Shown: positions 17,018 through 25,574, counted from the stretch's first letter. The stretch: DNA of 39,570 nucleotides from Mycobacterium simulans (GCF_900232995.1 NZ_OCVX01000007.1:305343-344912); one strand, 5' to 3'. Notes: generated by a model not told the origin, from the sequence alone. Program-made: numbers and translations.

Positions 17018-18580
17018 TCAGGACGAGTTGCGCACGTAGAGCGTACAGCCGTCACAGCGGCCGGTGATGGGCACGGTATGGAATTGCCTCCCGATCAACT
17101 CGGCAAGTTGCGGGTAGGCGCGCGGTAGCGAGAACTTCGCCGAGCTGCAGAAGGTTACCAGTTGATCGGGACGGTCGACAGGGCAATTGGGGCGAATCAT
17201 GCCGGTCGCGTCGAGGATGCAGGCCGCCCGGTCGATCCCGGCGCGGACAATCGGCTCGCCGGCCTCTCGATTGGCAGGGCTCCAGCTCAGAGCCGCCGCG
17301 TTAAGGTACGGCATAGCGCTCTGCCAGTCCTGCGCGATGTAGAGTTCGGCGGCCCAGCCCCAGACAACGGCTGGCAACCCGGGTGGGCAGGCGCGCGCCA
17401 GTGTGGGGTCGCGGTTGACCGAATTGGAAGAGAACGCAGCGACGACCGCCTGAGGCGGAAGCGGTGCCCAACGGGCGCGGGTGTAGCCGACCATAAGCAC
17501 GACGGCCGCCGCCAAGCCCATCACTAAGGCCAGCGCGGTTGGCAGTAACCACTGTGGGCGCAGGCGGGCGTCTGGTTTGAGCCGCATTTTGACCGGCATT
17601 TTCACCGGCATGGTGGCGGCCAGGCCGACCGCTCCGAAAAACGCGATGAGGTAGTGCGGGTAGCCCATGCCTCCGATCAGCACGGCCGTCAATCCACCCG
17701 CCACAAGGACGACGCGGGCCAGATTGGATCGTCGATCGCTGAATCGGCTCAACCAGATTAGGCCGGCGAGCGTGACCAGCTGATACGCCCACGGCCTGAT
17801 AAGCGCGGTGAAGGTGCTCGTGACCCGCTGCAGCTGAGAACGGCCGCTGCCATAGGACGCGATGAACGTGAAGGTCTGCTCGACCAGCGCCCAGTTCGTC
17901 GCTGGCGAGGCCACCATCACCAGCACGATCGCCGCCACTGGCAGTACGGCGCCCGCGATCCACCACAGCAGCGACACGACGACGTGCCTCGCGCTTGGAC
18001 GCAGCACGATCAGCTGCGCCGCCGCGAAGGCGAGTGCGACCGGAGCGAGCTGATACTTTGCGCCGACCGCGAGGCCGGCCAACACACCGAGGACGCCGAA
18101 CAACCAGGGTCGCGCCGCCAGTTGTTCGCGTGGTACCAGCGCCGACGCCACGATGAGCAGCGTCGGCAGGTACTCCGTACTTAGCGCACCGAAATCCACC
18201 GGATCGCCCACGAGAAATGTTGTCGCGACCGGAAACCACCACACCAAAGTGACGACGATTGCGGGTCCACGGCCGATCACCCGGGACGCGGCGACAAATA
18301 GCGCGGCGGCGGCGAGCGCCCACAGAACTGCCGCCAACAGGTGAGCGAAGGCCAGCGTCAACGGCGCGCCGAGCATGCTGAGACCGGCGAGGAAGAGCAC
18401 CCAGTAGGGGCCGGTGGTCCCGGTTATCCAGGTGCTGAACGGGACCGGAGATACGAGCGCGGCGCGCGCCTGGACCATCAGCTCTGCCTCGTCAGGGTTC
18501 AAAAGGCCCCACGCCGTTATCGCCTGGCTGCGCAGGATAGCGGTGGCTACCACCAGCCCAGCCGCGACCGCGATGTTCAA
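17018..18580 (-). CDS. GT39-like/ArnT-like GT-C membrane glycosyltransferase
   Basis: 520 residues from TTG (18580), with ~10-11 TM segments. After TM1 comes NPDEAELMVQARAAL, the acidic pair after the first membrane segment typical of polyprenyl-phosphate-sugar GT-C enzymes (the catalytic base is often the Asp/Glu here). The C-terminal ~100 residues are soluble, with four to six Cys (RAACILD, PNCPVD, TFCSSAK, GRCDGCTLYV), suggesting disulfides outside the cell. The TTG lacks a ribosome binding site. A strong GGAGGGGAGGAA (18628 to 18617) lies upstream, next to an in-frame CTG (18616) and ATC/ATT codons, so initiation may be at a non-ATG codon 12 codons earlier. It lies reversed between the two paralogous membrane proteins; its 3' end is 5 bases from copy 1. 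Confidence 0.75.
   Translation of the reverse strand: MNIAVAAGLVVATAILRSQAITAWGLLNPDEAELMVQARAALVSPVPFSTWITGTTGPYWVLFLAGLSMLGAPLTLAFAHLLAAVLWALAAAALFVAASRVIGRGPAIVVTLVWWFPVATTFLVGDPVDFGALSTEYLPTLLIVASALVPREQLAARPWLFGVLGVLAGLAVGAKYQLAPVALAFAAAQLIVLRPSARHVVVSLLWWIAGAVLPVAAIVLVMVASPATNWALVEQTFTFIASYGSGRSQLQRVTSTFTALIRPWAYQLVTLAGLIWLSRFSDRRSNLARVVLVAGGLTAVLIGGMGYPHYLIAFFGAVGLAATMPVKMPVKMRLKPDARLRPQWLLPTALALVMGLAAAVVLMVGYTRARWAPLPPQAVVAAFSSNSVNRDPTLARACPPGLPAVVWGWAAELYIAQDWQSAMPYLNAAALSWSPANREAGEPIVRAGIDRAACILDATGMIRPNCPVDRPDQLVTFCSSAKFSLPRAYPQLAELIGRQFHTVPITGRCDGCTLYVRNSS
17575..17612. repeat. Short in-gene tandem duplication (MPVKMPVKM)
   Basis: On the minus strand the segment encodes ATMPVKMPVKMRLKP in the GT39-like protein. 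The unit of about 12 bases (ATGCCGGTGAAA / ATGCCGGTCAAA) is repeated in frame, with a third partial copy. It lies in a basic loop between TM segments and looks like replication slippage. Confidence 0.6.
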
Positions 18581-18663
18581 GACTGCGGGCCGCGCGTGAA
18601 TATTGCTGATGGTCAGTTCCTCCCCTCCGTGGCCGGCCCAAGCCTAACGTGGCGGAGAAAGCG

Positions 18664-20655
18664 GTGTGCCGGAACCAGATCCGCAACGACATCATCCCGA
18701 ATTGCTATTTTTCGGTGATGGTCGCAGAGCGCTTGCAGCGCATGAGGACGTGGTGTTCAACCACAACGTGGGGCTCCGCGCGTTGGCAACAAGCTCTCGC
18801 GGCGGTGATCGCCGCGTTGACCATCGCGCCGCACTCCTCGGTCGACGCCGGCGTCGGTCTCGATCCGTCGTGGGAGGCTGTCGTCGCGTTAGCCCCGGTC
18901 CGGCACATCCTCTGGGGGCCCGACCTGGTGTTCACCTATGGCCCCCTCGGATACCTGCAAACCACCGCCTACTACGCGTTCGACCAATCGATGCTTGCCA
19001 CGGTCTACCAGTTCGCCGTCGTAGCCGCACTATTCCTTGGCATCGCGGCGGTGCTGCGGCAACGCTGTGCGCCGATGACGTCGCTCATTGGCGCGTTTTT
19101 CGCCACCGGGTTAGCCGCCATTCTCCAGGTGGGTCACGGAACGTCGTTGGGCATGATGTACCCCGAGCTGGTCATCCTGGCGTCGTTGGCTTGGGCGTCG
19201 GTCCCGATGTTGCAGCAGGATCCCAAGCGTTCGACCATCTTTGTCACGTGCACTGTGCTCGGTGCGGTCGCTGGGTTACAGCTCCTGGTGAAATTCAACA
19301 CCGGCCTGACCGTCTTGGTCCTCGCACTGGCCGCATCGATGTTGCTCGGCTGGAGGGCCGTGATTCGCCATTGCACAACGTTGGCGGCGTTCGCGGCGTC
19401 CACGCTCTTCTGGTGGGTGCTCGCGGGCCAGCAACTGGGGGACCTGCCCGGCTGGTTCAGGTTCAGCGCCGACATCCTGTCCGGGTACAACGAGTCGCAG
19501 GCCGTACCCCTCACGCGGTATGCCGTCCCGGCGATCCTGTTGAGCCTTGCGTGGATTGCGGTGCTGTGCGTGATATTTGTGCGCGGCGGCCCGCGCATTC
19601 CCCGCGGCTTCGCGCTGCTCGTGGGCCTGTTGACCCTGATCACCCTGAAGAGCGCGTTCGGACGCTTCGACATATACCACTTGAGCATGTTGCTAGGCGT
19701 GATCGTTGTTGCGGTGGCGCTGGCCCCTGGCGTCCGGATACGACAACGTGCGTGGGTGCTGACCGCGGTCGTGTTCGTATTCGCGTTCAATTACGGGGCG
19801 CCTCAGGTCGGCCAGCGTGTCGTGGCTGCGGTGCAGGGGCCCGTGCAATCGATCGACCGCCTAATAACGCTGGCGGTGCCCGGTCGCGTCGAGCAACGCA
19901 TCGCACGCGCCAAGGCGCGGCAGCGTGCGACCGACGCGGTTCCGGAGCGCTTCATCAAAACCATTGGCTCACAAACGGTCCACGTCGACCCCGACGAGAC
20001 ATCGGTCGTGTGGGCCTACGACCTCGCGTGGCGTCCCGCGCCGGTGTTCGCGACGTACTCGGCGTACACGCCGTCGCTCGACAAACTCAACAGCGATGCG
20101 TTGGCTGCATCGGGGGCCGACGGGCCCGCGTTTGTCCTATCCCGCGTTTCCGCGAAATTGCCTGCCACGGGTATCGACAATCGGCTCGGCACGCAGGAGT
20201 CGCCACTGTATTCGCGTGCGCTGCTGTGCAATTACACGCTCAGCGGTGTGGAGAACCACTGGGCGTTGTTCACCCACAGCCGCCCCCGCTGCGGACCGCT
20301 TACCCCGCTGTCGGAAGTCCATGTCGACAACAACAACTCGGTCAGCGTCCCGACGCCAAGCCGGGCGGATATGGCCATCCTGGTGGCGGTAGATCTGGAG
20401 CCGACCATTGTCGACCGGATCTTCCAAGGCACCGTCGCTCCACTGACCACCTTCACGGTCGTGCTCGACGGGGTGAGCTATCGCCTCATCGCCAAAAATG
20501 CGGCCGAACCATTTCTCGTCGTCAGCCCGTCCTCGGTCGACGGCACGAACCTGGATATCCACGCCCACACCGTTGGTATCGGCAGGACCCGAAGTCTGGG
20601 CCAGGACGGTGTACGCGCCCGGCTGCGCTTCTTCGAGATGGGCGTTGGGTCGTGA
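18664..20655 (+). CDS. Large multi-TM membrane protein, putative GT-C type (copy 2)
   Basis: 663 residues from GTG (18664), chosen because GGAG (18654-18657) lies 6 nt before it; in-frame GTG 18649 and ATG 18718 are alternatives. It is a paralog of the 14949-17012 protein, aligning from SSVDAGVGLDPSW and WGPDLVFTYGPLGYL to the end (RLRFFEMGVGS against RLRFYEMRVGS), with the same ~10 TM segments and soluble C-terminal domain (VWAYDLAWRPAPVF; SRALLCNYTL). The N-terminal tail differs. The two copies flank a reversed GT-C gene, so the arrangement is a duplication plus insertion or inversion. Its stop overlaps the next SDR gene by 4 bases. Function is not known; extracytoplasmic glycan assembly is inferred. 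Confidence 0.75.
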   Translation: MCRNQIRNDIIPNCYFSVMVAERLQRMRTWCSTTTWGSARWQQALAAVIAALTIAPHSSVDAGVGLDPSWEAVVALAPVRHILWGPDLVFTYGPLGYLQTTAYYAFDQSMLATVYQFAVVAALFLGIAAVLRQRCAPMTSLIGAFFATGLAAILQVGHGTSLGMMYPELVILASLAWASVPMLQQDPKRSTIFVTCTVLGAVAGLQLLVKFNTGLTVLVLALAASMLLGWRAVIRHCTTLAAFAASTLFWWVLAGQQLGDLPGWFRFSADILSGYNESQAVPLTRYAVPAILLSLAWIAVLCVIFVRGGPRIPRGFALLVGLLTLITLKSAFGRFDIYHLSMLLGVIVVAVALAPGVRIRQRAWVLTAVVFVFAFNYGAPQVGQRVVAAVQGPVQSIDRLITLAVPGRVEQRIARAKARQRATDAVPERFIKTIGSQTVHVDPDETSVVWAYDLAWRPAPVFATYSAYTPSLDKLNSDALAASGADGPAFVLSRVSAKLPATGIDNRLGTQESPLYSRALLCNYTLSGVENHWALFTHSRPRCGPLTPLSEVHVDNNNSVSVPTPSRADMAILVAVDLEPTIVDRIFQGTVAPLTTFTVVLDGVSYRLIAKNAAEPFLVVSPSSVDGTNLDIHAHTVGIGRTRSLGQDGVRARLRFFEMGVGS

Positions 20656-21596
20656 CGGATTTGGTGAGTGCGGGTGCGCGCCTGCTGGCGGAGCGGGCAC
20701 TCGGCAGTGATCGGATCAAAGACCGGGTACTCGTCACCGGCGCGTCGGGCTGGCTCGGCAGGACCGCCCTCGACCTGCTCGGCCCGCTGGGCCTGCCCAC
20801 GCTGGCGCTGGCGAGCCGGTCCCGGGCCATCCGGGTCGGTGACCTTGAGATCGTGTGCCGCGAGTGGGACGAGCATGAGGTGGCCGAATTCGCGCCGACC
20901 GTCGTACTGGACTGCGCGTTTCTCACCCGGGACCGCGTTGCCGACATGCCGCTGGACGAGTTCGTCGCGGCCAACCGCGCCCTCACCGACCGTCTGGTGC
21001 ACGCGACGCAGCTACCCGGAGTACGCCTCGCGCTTACGGTCTCCAGCGGAGCGGGCGTCTACCCGCGCGACGCGCTAAGCGGCCCGATCGAGGACAACCC
21101 GTACGGCTACCTCAAGCGTGAGGCCGAGCGTCGCCTCGCCGAGGCCGCTTCCGAGAGTGGGGCCGTTCCGGTCGTCGCGCGGGCCTGGAGCATCTCCGGT
21201 GCCCACGTGCAGAAGCCGCAAGGCTACGCACTAGGTTCGATGATCCAACACGCTGACGCGGGAGCCATTCGAATCATGGCGCGCCGTCCGGTATTTCGCC
21301 GCTACGTGCTCGCCGAAGAGTTACTCGCCGTGGGCATCGCCGAGGGGGGCGTCGGGCCGGCCACGATCGACAGCGGCGGAGAATTGGTGGAAATGGCCGA
21401 ACTGGCATCGCGGGTGGCTGCGGTAGTCCACCCCGGCGCACCGATCAGTCGTGGCGAGGTCGATGCTCGCGACCCAGATCGGTATCACTCCGACGGCCAG
21501 GATTGGGACCGGCGATGCCAGCGGTGGGGTTTGGCGAGCGCGCCGCTTGATCGTCAAATCGAGATCACCGCCCGTGGCGTGCTCAGCCGGGCGTGA
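20652..21596 (+). CDS. NAD-dependent epimerase/reductase, SDR family
   Basis: 314 residues; GTG (20652) overlaps the upstream stop (GTGA). An N-terminal Rossmann motif VTGASGWLGRTALDLLG sits at ~residues 28-44, then LDCAFLTRD, SSGAGVYP, and YGYLKREAE with the catalytic Tyr-x3-Lys, then ARAWSISG. It resembles NDP-sugar 4-ketoreductases/epimerases. It directly borders, tail to tail, the minus-strand five-gene operon (21596 and 21597 are adjacent). One possibility is reduction of a keto group on the branched sugar, as the reductase YerF does after YerE. That is inference from context; the family alone does not give the substrate. Confidence 0.8.
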   Translation: MTDLVSAGARLLAERALGSDRIKDRVLVTGASGWLGRTALDLLGPLGLPTLALASRSRAIRVGDLEIVCREWDEHEVAEFAPTVVLDCAFLTRDRVADMPLDEFVAANRALTDRLVHATQLPGVRLALTVSSGAGVYPRDALSGPIEDNPYGYLKREAERRLAEAASESGAVPVVARAWSISGAHVQKPQGYALGSMIQHADAGAIRIMARRPVFRRYVLAEELLAVGIAEGGVGPATIDSGGELVEMAELASRVAAVVHPGAPISRGEVDARDPDRYHSDGQDWDRRCQRWGLASAPLDRQIEITARGVLSRA

Positions 21597-22310
21597 TCAG
21601 AACTGGCTCACGACCGCCGCGATTTCGCGCGGAGAATCGGCTTGAACCCATCTGCCGCCGATCGCCATCGTGTGCATGCGCGACGTGTTGATGAGCCAGT
21701 AGAACATGTCGAATTCCAGGCTTGGCGACGGCAGCATTGTCTCGGCTAGAAATGCCTCCAGCAGCGACTTGATCACGCCGACGCCCGCTACCAGGTGACC
21801 GCCGAAGACGTGCAGCGGATTTGCGGGAACGGGACTGGTGTGATTCGAAATGCCTTTTACCTCACCGTCATACGCGTCGACCACCAGGCGCGGAAAGCGG
21901 GAGAAGATCGGCGTGTAACTGATGAAGACGCCATCGACGAGCCGCGGATCGTCATCCGCGGGCGTCACGATGTCGCCCGCCACGAATACGTCTGGATAGC
22001 TGAACTCGACGACGCGGTCGGCTGGATATCCGGAGTCGAGGAACTCGCTGAGTTTGGTCAGCGTGGTGGATCCATCCGTGCAGGCGTGCACCCGAAGGGC
22101 AGCGGAGTAGGCCAGACGCGCGGCGACCGCCTCATATTCCGCCGTGAAGGCGGAGTCGCAAAGGATCACGACATCCCTGGGGACCCGCGGCTCAACGTGG
22201 TGCAGGAAGCGTTCAAGTAGCGTCTCGCCCGTGGGCAGAGTCTGTAACGGCTTGGGCACACCTGAATAGATGGGCGGGCCGCCGCAAAACAGGACAAGCG
22301 CTTGGCTCAT
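21597..22310 (-). CDS. Nucleotidyltransferase-like protein (sugar-phosphate type)
   Basis: 237 residues; ATG (22310) overlaps the upstream IMPase-like stop by 4 bases. The pattern is that of a small sugar-nucleotidyltransferase: N-terminal LVLFCGGPPIYSGVPKPLQ, TLLERFLHHV, VVILCDSAF, then VEFSYPDVFVAGDIVTP, VDGVFISYTPIF and FGGHLVAGVGVIKSLLEAF. The usual GGxGTRL loop is replaced by CGGPPIYSGV, while the PKPL lysine and a GD pair remain. It may activate a sugar phosphate with a nucleotide or be a divergent, even non-catalytic, relative. It is the last gene of the five-gene operon. The sugar is not known; the family call is moderate. Confidence 0.65.
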   Translation of the reverse strand: MSQALVLFCGGPPIYSGVPKPLQTLPTGETLLERFLHHVEPRVPRDVVILCDSAFTAEYEAVAARLAYSAALRVHACTDGSTTLTKLSEFLDSGYPADRVVEFSYPDVFVAGDIVTPADDDPRLVDGVFISYTPIFSRFPRLVVDAYDGEVKGISNHTSPVPANPLHVFGGHLVAGVGVIKSLLEAFLAETMLPSPSLEFDMFYWLINTSRMHTMAIGGRWVQADSPREIAAVVSQF

Positions 22311-23128
22311 GTCGAGATCACCAGTTTTGTCTCACGGGCGACCGCCTCGAACGTGATCGCCTCATTGGCGGATATGACCGTGCAAGCTTCATCGACAAAT
22401 TCTTCATCGAACCCCGCGATCAGCGTCAGGCCGGACGCGCCAAGGTGATACCTGGCAGGCAAGCGGAACCAATCCAGCAGCGGGAAATAGGCAAGGGCAT
22501 CCCACACGCGCACGTTATGACCGATGAACGCGCGGTGCCGACCGCGCAGCAGGTTGTACGCACCTATGCAAGCCGATCCGTAGCGGTACAGCCCGGCCGA
22601 CCGCCGATCAACGAGATCGAGTAGCTCCGCGCGTGCCCGGCGCCCCGCCTCGGACAGGCGGGGCGGGTAGGCGTAGTAGATCGGCGCCGAGGCCGCCGCC
22701 GCCGGCGGCGCGAAAGGCTGGGACATCAATAGCTCGCCGCACTCGAAAACCAGGTAAATGTCGTGCTCGGGCAGAACCACAACGGAACCGGCGACGACAC
22801 CGCCGACGACATAGGCGGCCATGAACCCATAGCCAGGCAGTGACAGGACGTAATTGTTCGATCCGTCCAGGGGATCGACCACAAGCCATTCGCCTTGCGC
22901 GAGCGCCGCGAGACCGTCCCCGGACGCGGCGCCTTCTTCCGAGAGGAGGCTGCAGCCGGGCATGCAGTCAACGACATAGGCCGCCGCCGTTGCGTGGAGG
23001 CGCTGATCCAGCGCCGACACGACATCGCGCGCCTGATCGTCCTTGACTTTCTGCACCATTCTCAGCGCGTTATCTCCGTCGGCGCCAAACACGTTGCAAA
23101 CCTGCGCGGCGAGGGACAGCAGACTCAT
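22307..23128 (-). CDS. Inositol-monophosphatase-family phosphatase
   Basis: 273 residues; ATG (23128) overlaps the dehydrogenase stop by 4 bases. It has the metal-binding motifs of the Li-sensitive phosphatase superfamily: LLSEEG (E64, E65), DPLDGSNNY (D85, D88, the DPxDGT-type motif) and VWDALAYFPLL (W209, D210, the C-terminal WDxA motif). All metal ligands are present, so it should be an active Mg-dependent phosphomonoesterase. In this operon it more likely removes phosphate from a sugar or sugar-acid phosphate intermediate than from inositol phosphate. The last ~40 residues are typical of the fold. Substrate inference rests only on context. Confidence 0.85.
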   Translation of the reverse strand: MSLLSLAAQVCNVFGADGDNALRMVQKVKDDQARDVVSALDQRLHATAAAYVVDCMPGCSLLSEEGAASGDGLAALAQGEWLVVDPLDGSNNYVLSLPGYGFMAAYVVGGVVAGSVVVLPEHDIYLVFECGELLMSQPFAPPAAAASAPIYYAYPPRLSEAGRRARAELLDLVDRRSAGLYRYGSACIGAYNLLRGRHRAFIGHNVRVWDALAYFPLLDWFRLPARYHLGASGLTLIAGFDEEFVDEACTVISANEAITFEAVARETKLVIST

Positions 23129-24231
23129 GCGAGCTCCCGACGAAGATAGGCGCTGACGCCCGCGAAAGACTTTTCGATGTAACGGGATTCAAGCGAGTCG
23201 GGCCGCAGCGACAGATGGTATTTCAAAAAGGCCGGCAGGCCAAACTCATCAAGATGCGACAGCTGGTGAAAGTCCTTGTCGTCCTTCGCCATATAGTGCA
23301 GCGCCGCACCGATGCCGATCGTGAGATAGACCGGCCGGACTCCGGAAGACAGAAGTAGTCGTAGGGCCCCGGTGAGACGGCCGGAGGGATGCAGCTTGCG
23401 GATCGGCTCGCGGGCGACGCGGCTGACCGGATCGAAAAGCAGCCTGTTCGAGAAGCGCCGGACCTCTTTCTCGGCATAGGACTCGATGAAATGGTGGTCA
23501 TAGTGGGTCGTGACCTTGAGGGCGTAGAGCAGTTCCTCGATCACCCCGTTGACCACGCGGCGGATCTCCGGCTTGGCCAGCGCTTCGTGCAGGTAGGTGC
23601 ATCCCGCCATGAAGCCGAGATACGCCGCGATGCAGTGCGGGGTGTTGTGGATGTAGAGCTTCGCGTCCCATTCCTGGTTCAGTCGTTCCACAGGCAGCCA
23701 CTTCACGTCCGGCAGCGCCGCCTTCAGACTGTCGGACACACGGTCGCTGTGCTGCAGGTACATGACGCCGTTTTCGGTGTGGATCGCGAAGCGATCCTTG
23801 GCGAGGTTTTCGGGCGCGGCTGTCGATGAGGTGATGACGTCCGGCACGCCGAAATAGACCGCCTCCATCCCATAGCTCCGTTTGATCCAGTCGACGGTGA
23901 TCGGATCGTTCTCGAGGCTGTAGATCGGGCAGGCGATTCGCGACACCCCGGCCGGCAGCCGCTCCACGTTTCGCGGCCCGACGGAAATGAAGACGATGTC
24001 GTAGTCGGCCGGGTTGAGCTCGCCGAAATCAGCCGTAACCTTTCGCGGCCTCACCCGCATGTGCGACAGGCTCTCGCCATCGCTCATATAAGTGCTGTAG
24101 CCGCCCTGCGCGGAAATCCCCGCGGCCAGGTCGTGCGCGGCGTCGTAGAAATCGACATCGAAGTTCGGCAGGATCCAGGGAACAAAGCCGCGGCCGATCG
24201 CGCCGCAGCCGATGATCAGAGCGTTAGCCAC
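23125..24231 (-). CDS. Mannitol-dehydrogenase-family polyol/aldonate oxidoreductase
   Basis: 368 residues. GTG (24231) is fixed by an ideal AAGGAGG 7 nt upstream, inside the end of the preceding gene (16-base overlap). N-terminal ANALIIGCGAIGRGFV is the NAD(P)-binding GxGxxG. The family signature K-x4-N-x2-H is present as K191, N196, H199 (KLYIHNTPH), followed by AAYLGFMAG, as in mannitol-1-phosphate dehydrogenase; uronate reductases UxuB/UxaB belong to the same family. It therefore interconverts a keto group and a hydroxyl on a polyol, sugar phosphate or aldonate. Next to a sugar-acid dehydratase, an aldonate/keto-acid reaction (UxuB-like) is attractive but unproven. The length is nearer MtlD (~380) than UxuB (~480). 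Confidence 0.82.
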   Translation of the reverse strand: MANALIIGCGAIGRGFVPWILPNFDVDFYDAAHDLAAGISAQGGYSTYMSDGESLSHMRVRPRKVTADFGELNPADYDIVFISVGPRNVERLPAGVSRIACPIYSLENDPITVDWIKRSYGMEAVYFGVPDVITSSTAAPENLAKDRFAIHTENGVMYLQHSDRVSDSLKAALPDVKWLPVERLNQEWDAKLYIHNTPHCIAAYLGFMAGCTYLHEALAKPEIRRVVNGVIEELLYALKVTTHYDHHFIESYAEKEVRRFSNRLLFDPVSRVAREPIRKLHPSGRLTGALRLLLSSGVRPVYLTIGIGAALHYMAKDDKDFHQLSHLDEFGLPAFLKYHLSLRPDSLESRYIEKSFAGVSAYLRRELA

Positions 24232-25574
24232 GAAGGGCCCTCCTTGTAGCTGCGTACGCGCTGCATCACGCCGGTCTCCAGCCCGACCAGAAAACCGGGG
24301 GCCTGCTGCGCCAACGCCCGCCCCTGCTGCACGATGGTCGGAGCGGTGAAGAACCGGGAGCAGAAACCTACATTTTCCGTCAACGAAGCAGAAGGCTCCA
24401 AGTCGGTTCGGATGCGCGCCAGATTGAATAGTTGGATGTGCGGCGAGAGTTCGTCGAGCCCCGAGCCGCCGGCATGCGGTGTCACCGTGCAATTGCGCAG
24501 CGCCGCCACGATCGTCACAAGGATCGCGTCGACGAGACCGAGCATGCGGCACGGGTCGGCCTGGAAGCGATCAATACCGCCATCGATGAGCGCCGACGCA
24601 GTGAAGTGATTGGGGCAGTTTTCGCCGGTCACGACTTCGCAAGACAGGCCGTTGTCCTGCTTGTATCGCGCGAGATCTCCGAACAAGCGGACATTGTCGG
24701 GCGCGAACGGCTCCTCGAGCCATTTGACGTCTTGGTCCGACAGCAGTCGCAGCCACGCCCGCGCCTCGTCGGCGTCGAGCGTCTGATTGGCGTCGACACA
24801 AAGATCGATCCCTTCTGGAACAAGCTGACGTATGTGCGACAGCTTCAGTGCAAAGCCTTCGATGTCGCTGCCGATCTTTATCTTGAACATGGTGATGCCG
24901 CGGTCGCGATGCTGGGCGACGATCTGCTTCGCAATCGTTTCAGCGTCATGGCCGATCCAAGTCGTGTAATAGACCGGCAAACCTTCCGCTTTCAGACGGG
25001 CGCAACGCGCGTCGATGTCGGAGAGGCCCAGGTCAAGAACCCGGCGCACGGTTGCCGCATCATAGCGCTCGTCGAGATGGCGCAGGTTGATCAGGCTCAT
25101 CAGAACGTCGGTCGGCAGCCGCGCGAGAAATTCCCACGTCGGCAGACCCACGGATTTCGAGGCGGCGTCGAGCAGCGTGTTCACCACCAATCCGCCGGCC
25201 ATCAATGGCAAGCCCGCATTCGGCGAAAGCCAGCGCAGCTGCAGGGGATTGGTCAGGGTTTCGTAGAACCCGCGTCCACGCGCCATAAGGTCGCCGACGG
25301 TGAATCCGTCGAGTTCGTTGACGATGAATTCCGCGCCGGCGCAGATCATCTCGTTGCCGGCGCCGAGCGTGAACGAGGCGCCGACCGCTGGACCTGCGTC
25401 GCGCTCCGCAATCGCCACCGGGTTGGAATACTGCGTGTGCGGGTTGATGGCGTCACTGCCGAAAGATCGGGGTGGGATGTCGAAGCGCAGATCGACGAAA
25501 CGCCATTGGCCCGCTTCGAACCGGAAGTTGGTCAGGGCCGCCGCCAGCGCTTCAGACGTCACGGTCTCAGACAT
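24216..25574 (-). CDS. L-fuconate-dehydratase-like enolase-superfamily enzyme
   Basis: 452 residues; ATG (25574) overlaps the ThDP-enzyme stop by 8 bases. It aligns along its length with L-fuconate dehydratases (FucD/human ENOSF1): VDLRFDIPPRSFGSDAINP at the N-terminus, FTLGAGNE, RGFYETLTNPLQLRWL, YYTTWIGHD, and HAGGSGLDELSPHIQLFN. The active-site set is complete: K231-x-K233, metal ligands D261, E287 (WLEEPF) and E318 (TGENCPN), D340 and H367 as the His-Asp dyad. These enzymes remove water from a (6-deoxy) aldonate to give a 2-keto-3-deoxy acid. A catabolic role is unlikely inside a glycan locus with no aldolase nearby; supplying the ThDP enzyme upstream is more likely. The substrate chain length is unknown. 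Confidence 0.85.
   Translation of the reverse strand: MSETVTSEALAAALTNFRFEAGQWRFVDLRFDIPPRSFGSDAINPHTQYSNPVAIAERDAGPAVGASFTLGAGNEMICAGAEFIVNELDGFTVGDLMARGRGFYETLTNPLQLRWLSPNAGLPLMAGGLVVNTLLDAASKSVGLPTWEFLARLPTDVLMSLINLRHLDERYDAATVRRVLDLGLSDIDARCARLKAEGLPVYYTTWIGHDAETIAKQIVAQHRDRGITMFKIKIGSDIEGFALKLSHIRQLVPEGIDLCVDANQTLDADEARAWLRLLSDQDVKWLEEPFAPDNVRLFGDLARYKQDNGLSCEVVTGENCPNHFTASALIDGGIDRFQADPCRMLGLVDAILVTIVAALRNCTVTPHAGGSGLDELSPHIQLFNLARIRTDLEPSASLTENVGFCSRFFTAPTIVQQGRALAQQAPGFLVGLETGVMQRVRSYKEGPSWLTL

Noticed and set aside
18666..20651. N-terminal two-thirds of a 976-codon plus frame ending at 21596
   Set aside because: This part is an out-of-frame shadow of membrane protein copy 2. Only the section from GTG 20652 is a real protein (SDR family).
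22307..23128. True inositol-1-phosphatase role
   Set aside because: The motifs only establish the superfamily; the operon context points to a sugar intermediate.
24232..24552. N-terminal extension of the dehydrogenase gene
   Set aside because: It reads through the dehydratase gene in another frame; AAGGAGG fixes the start at 24231.
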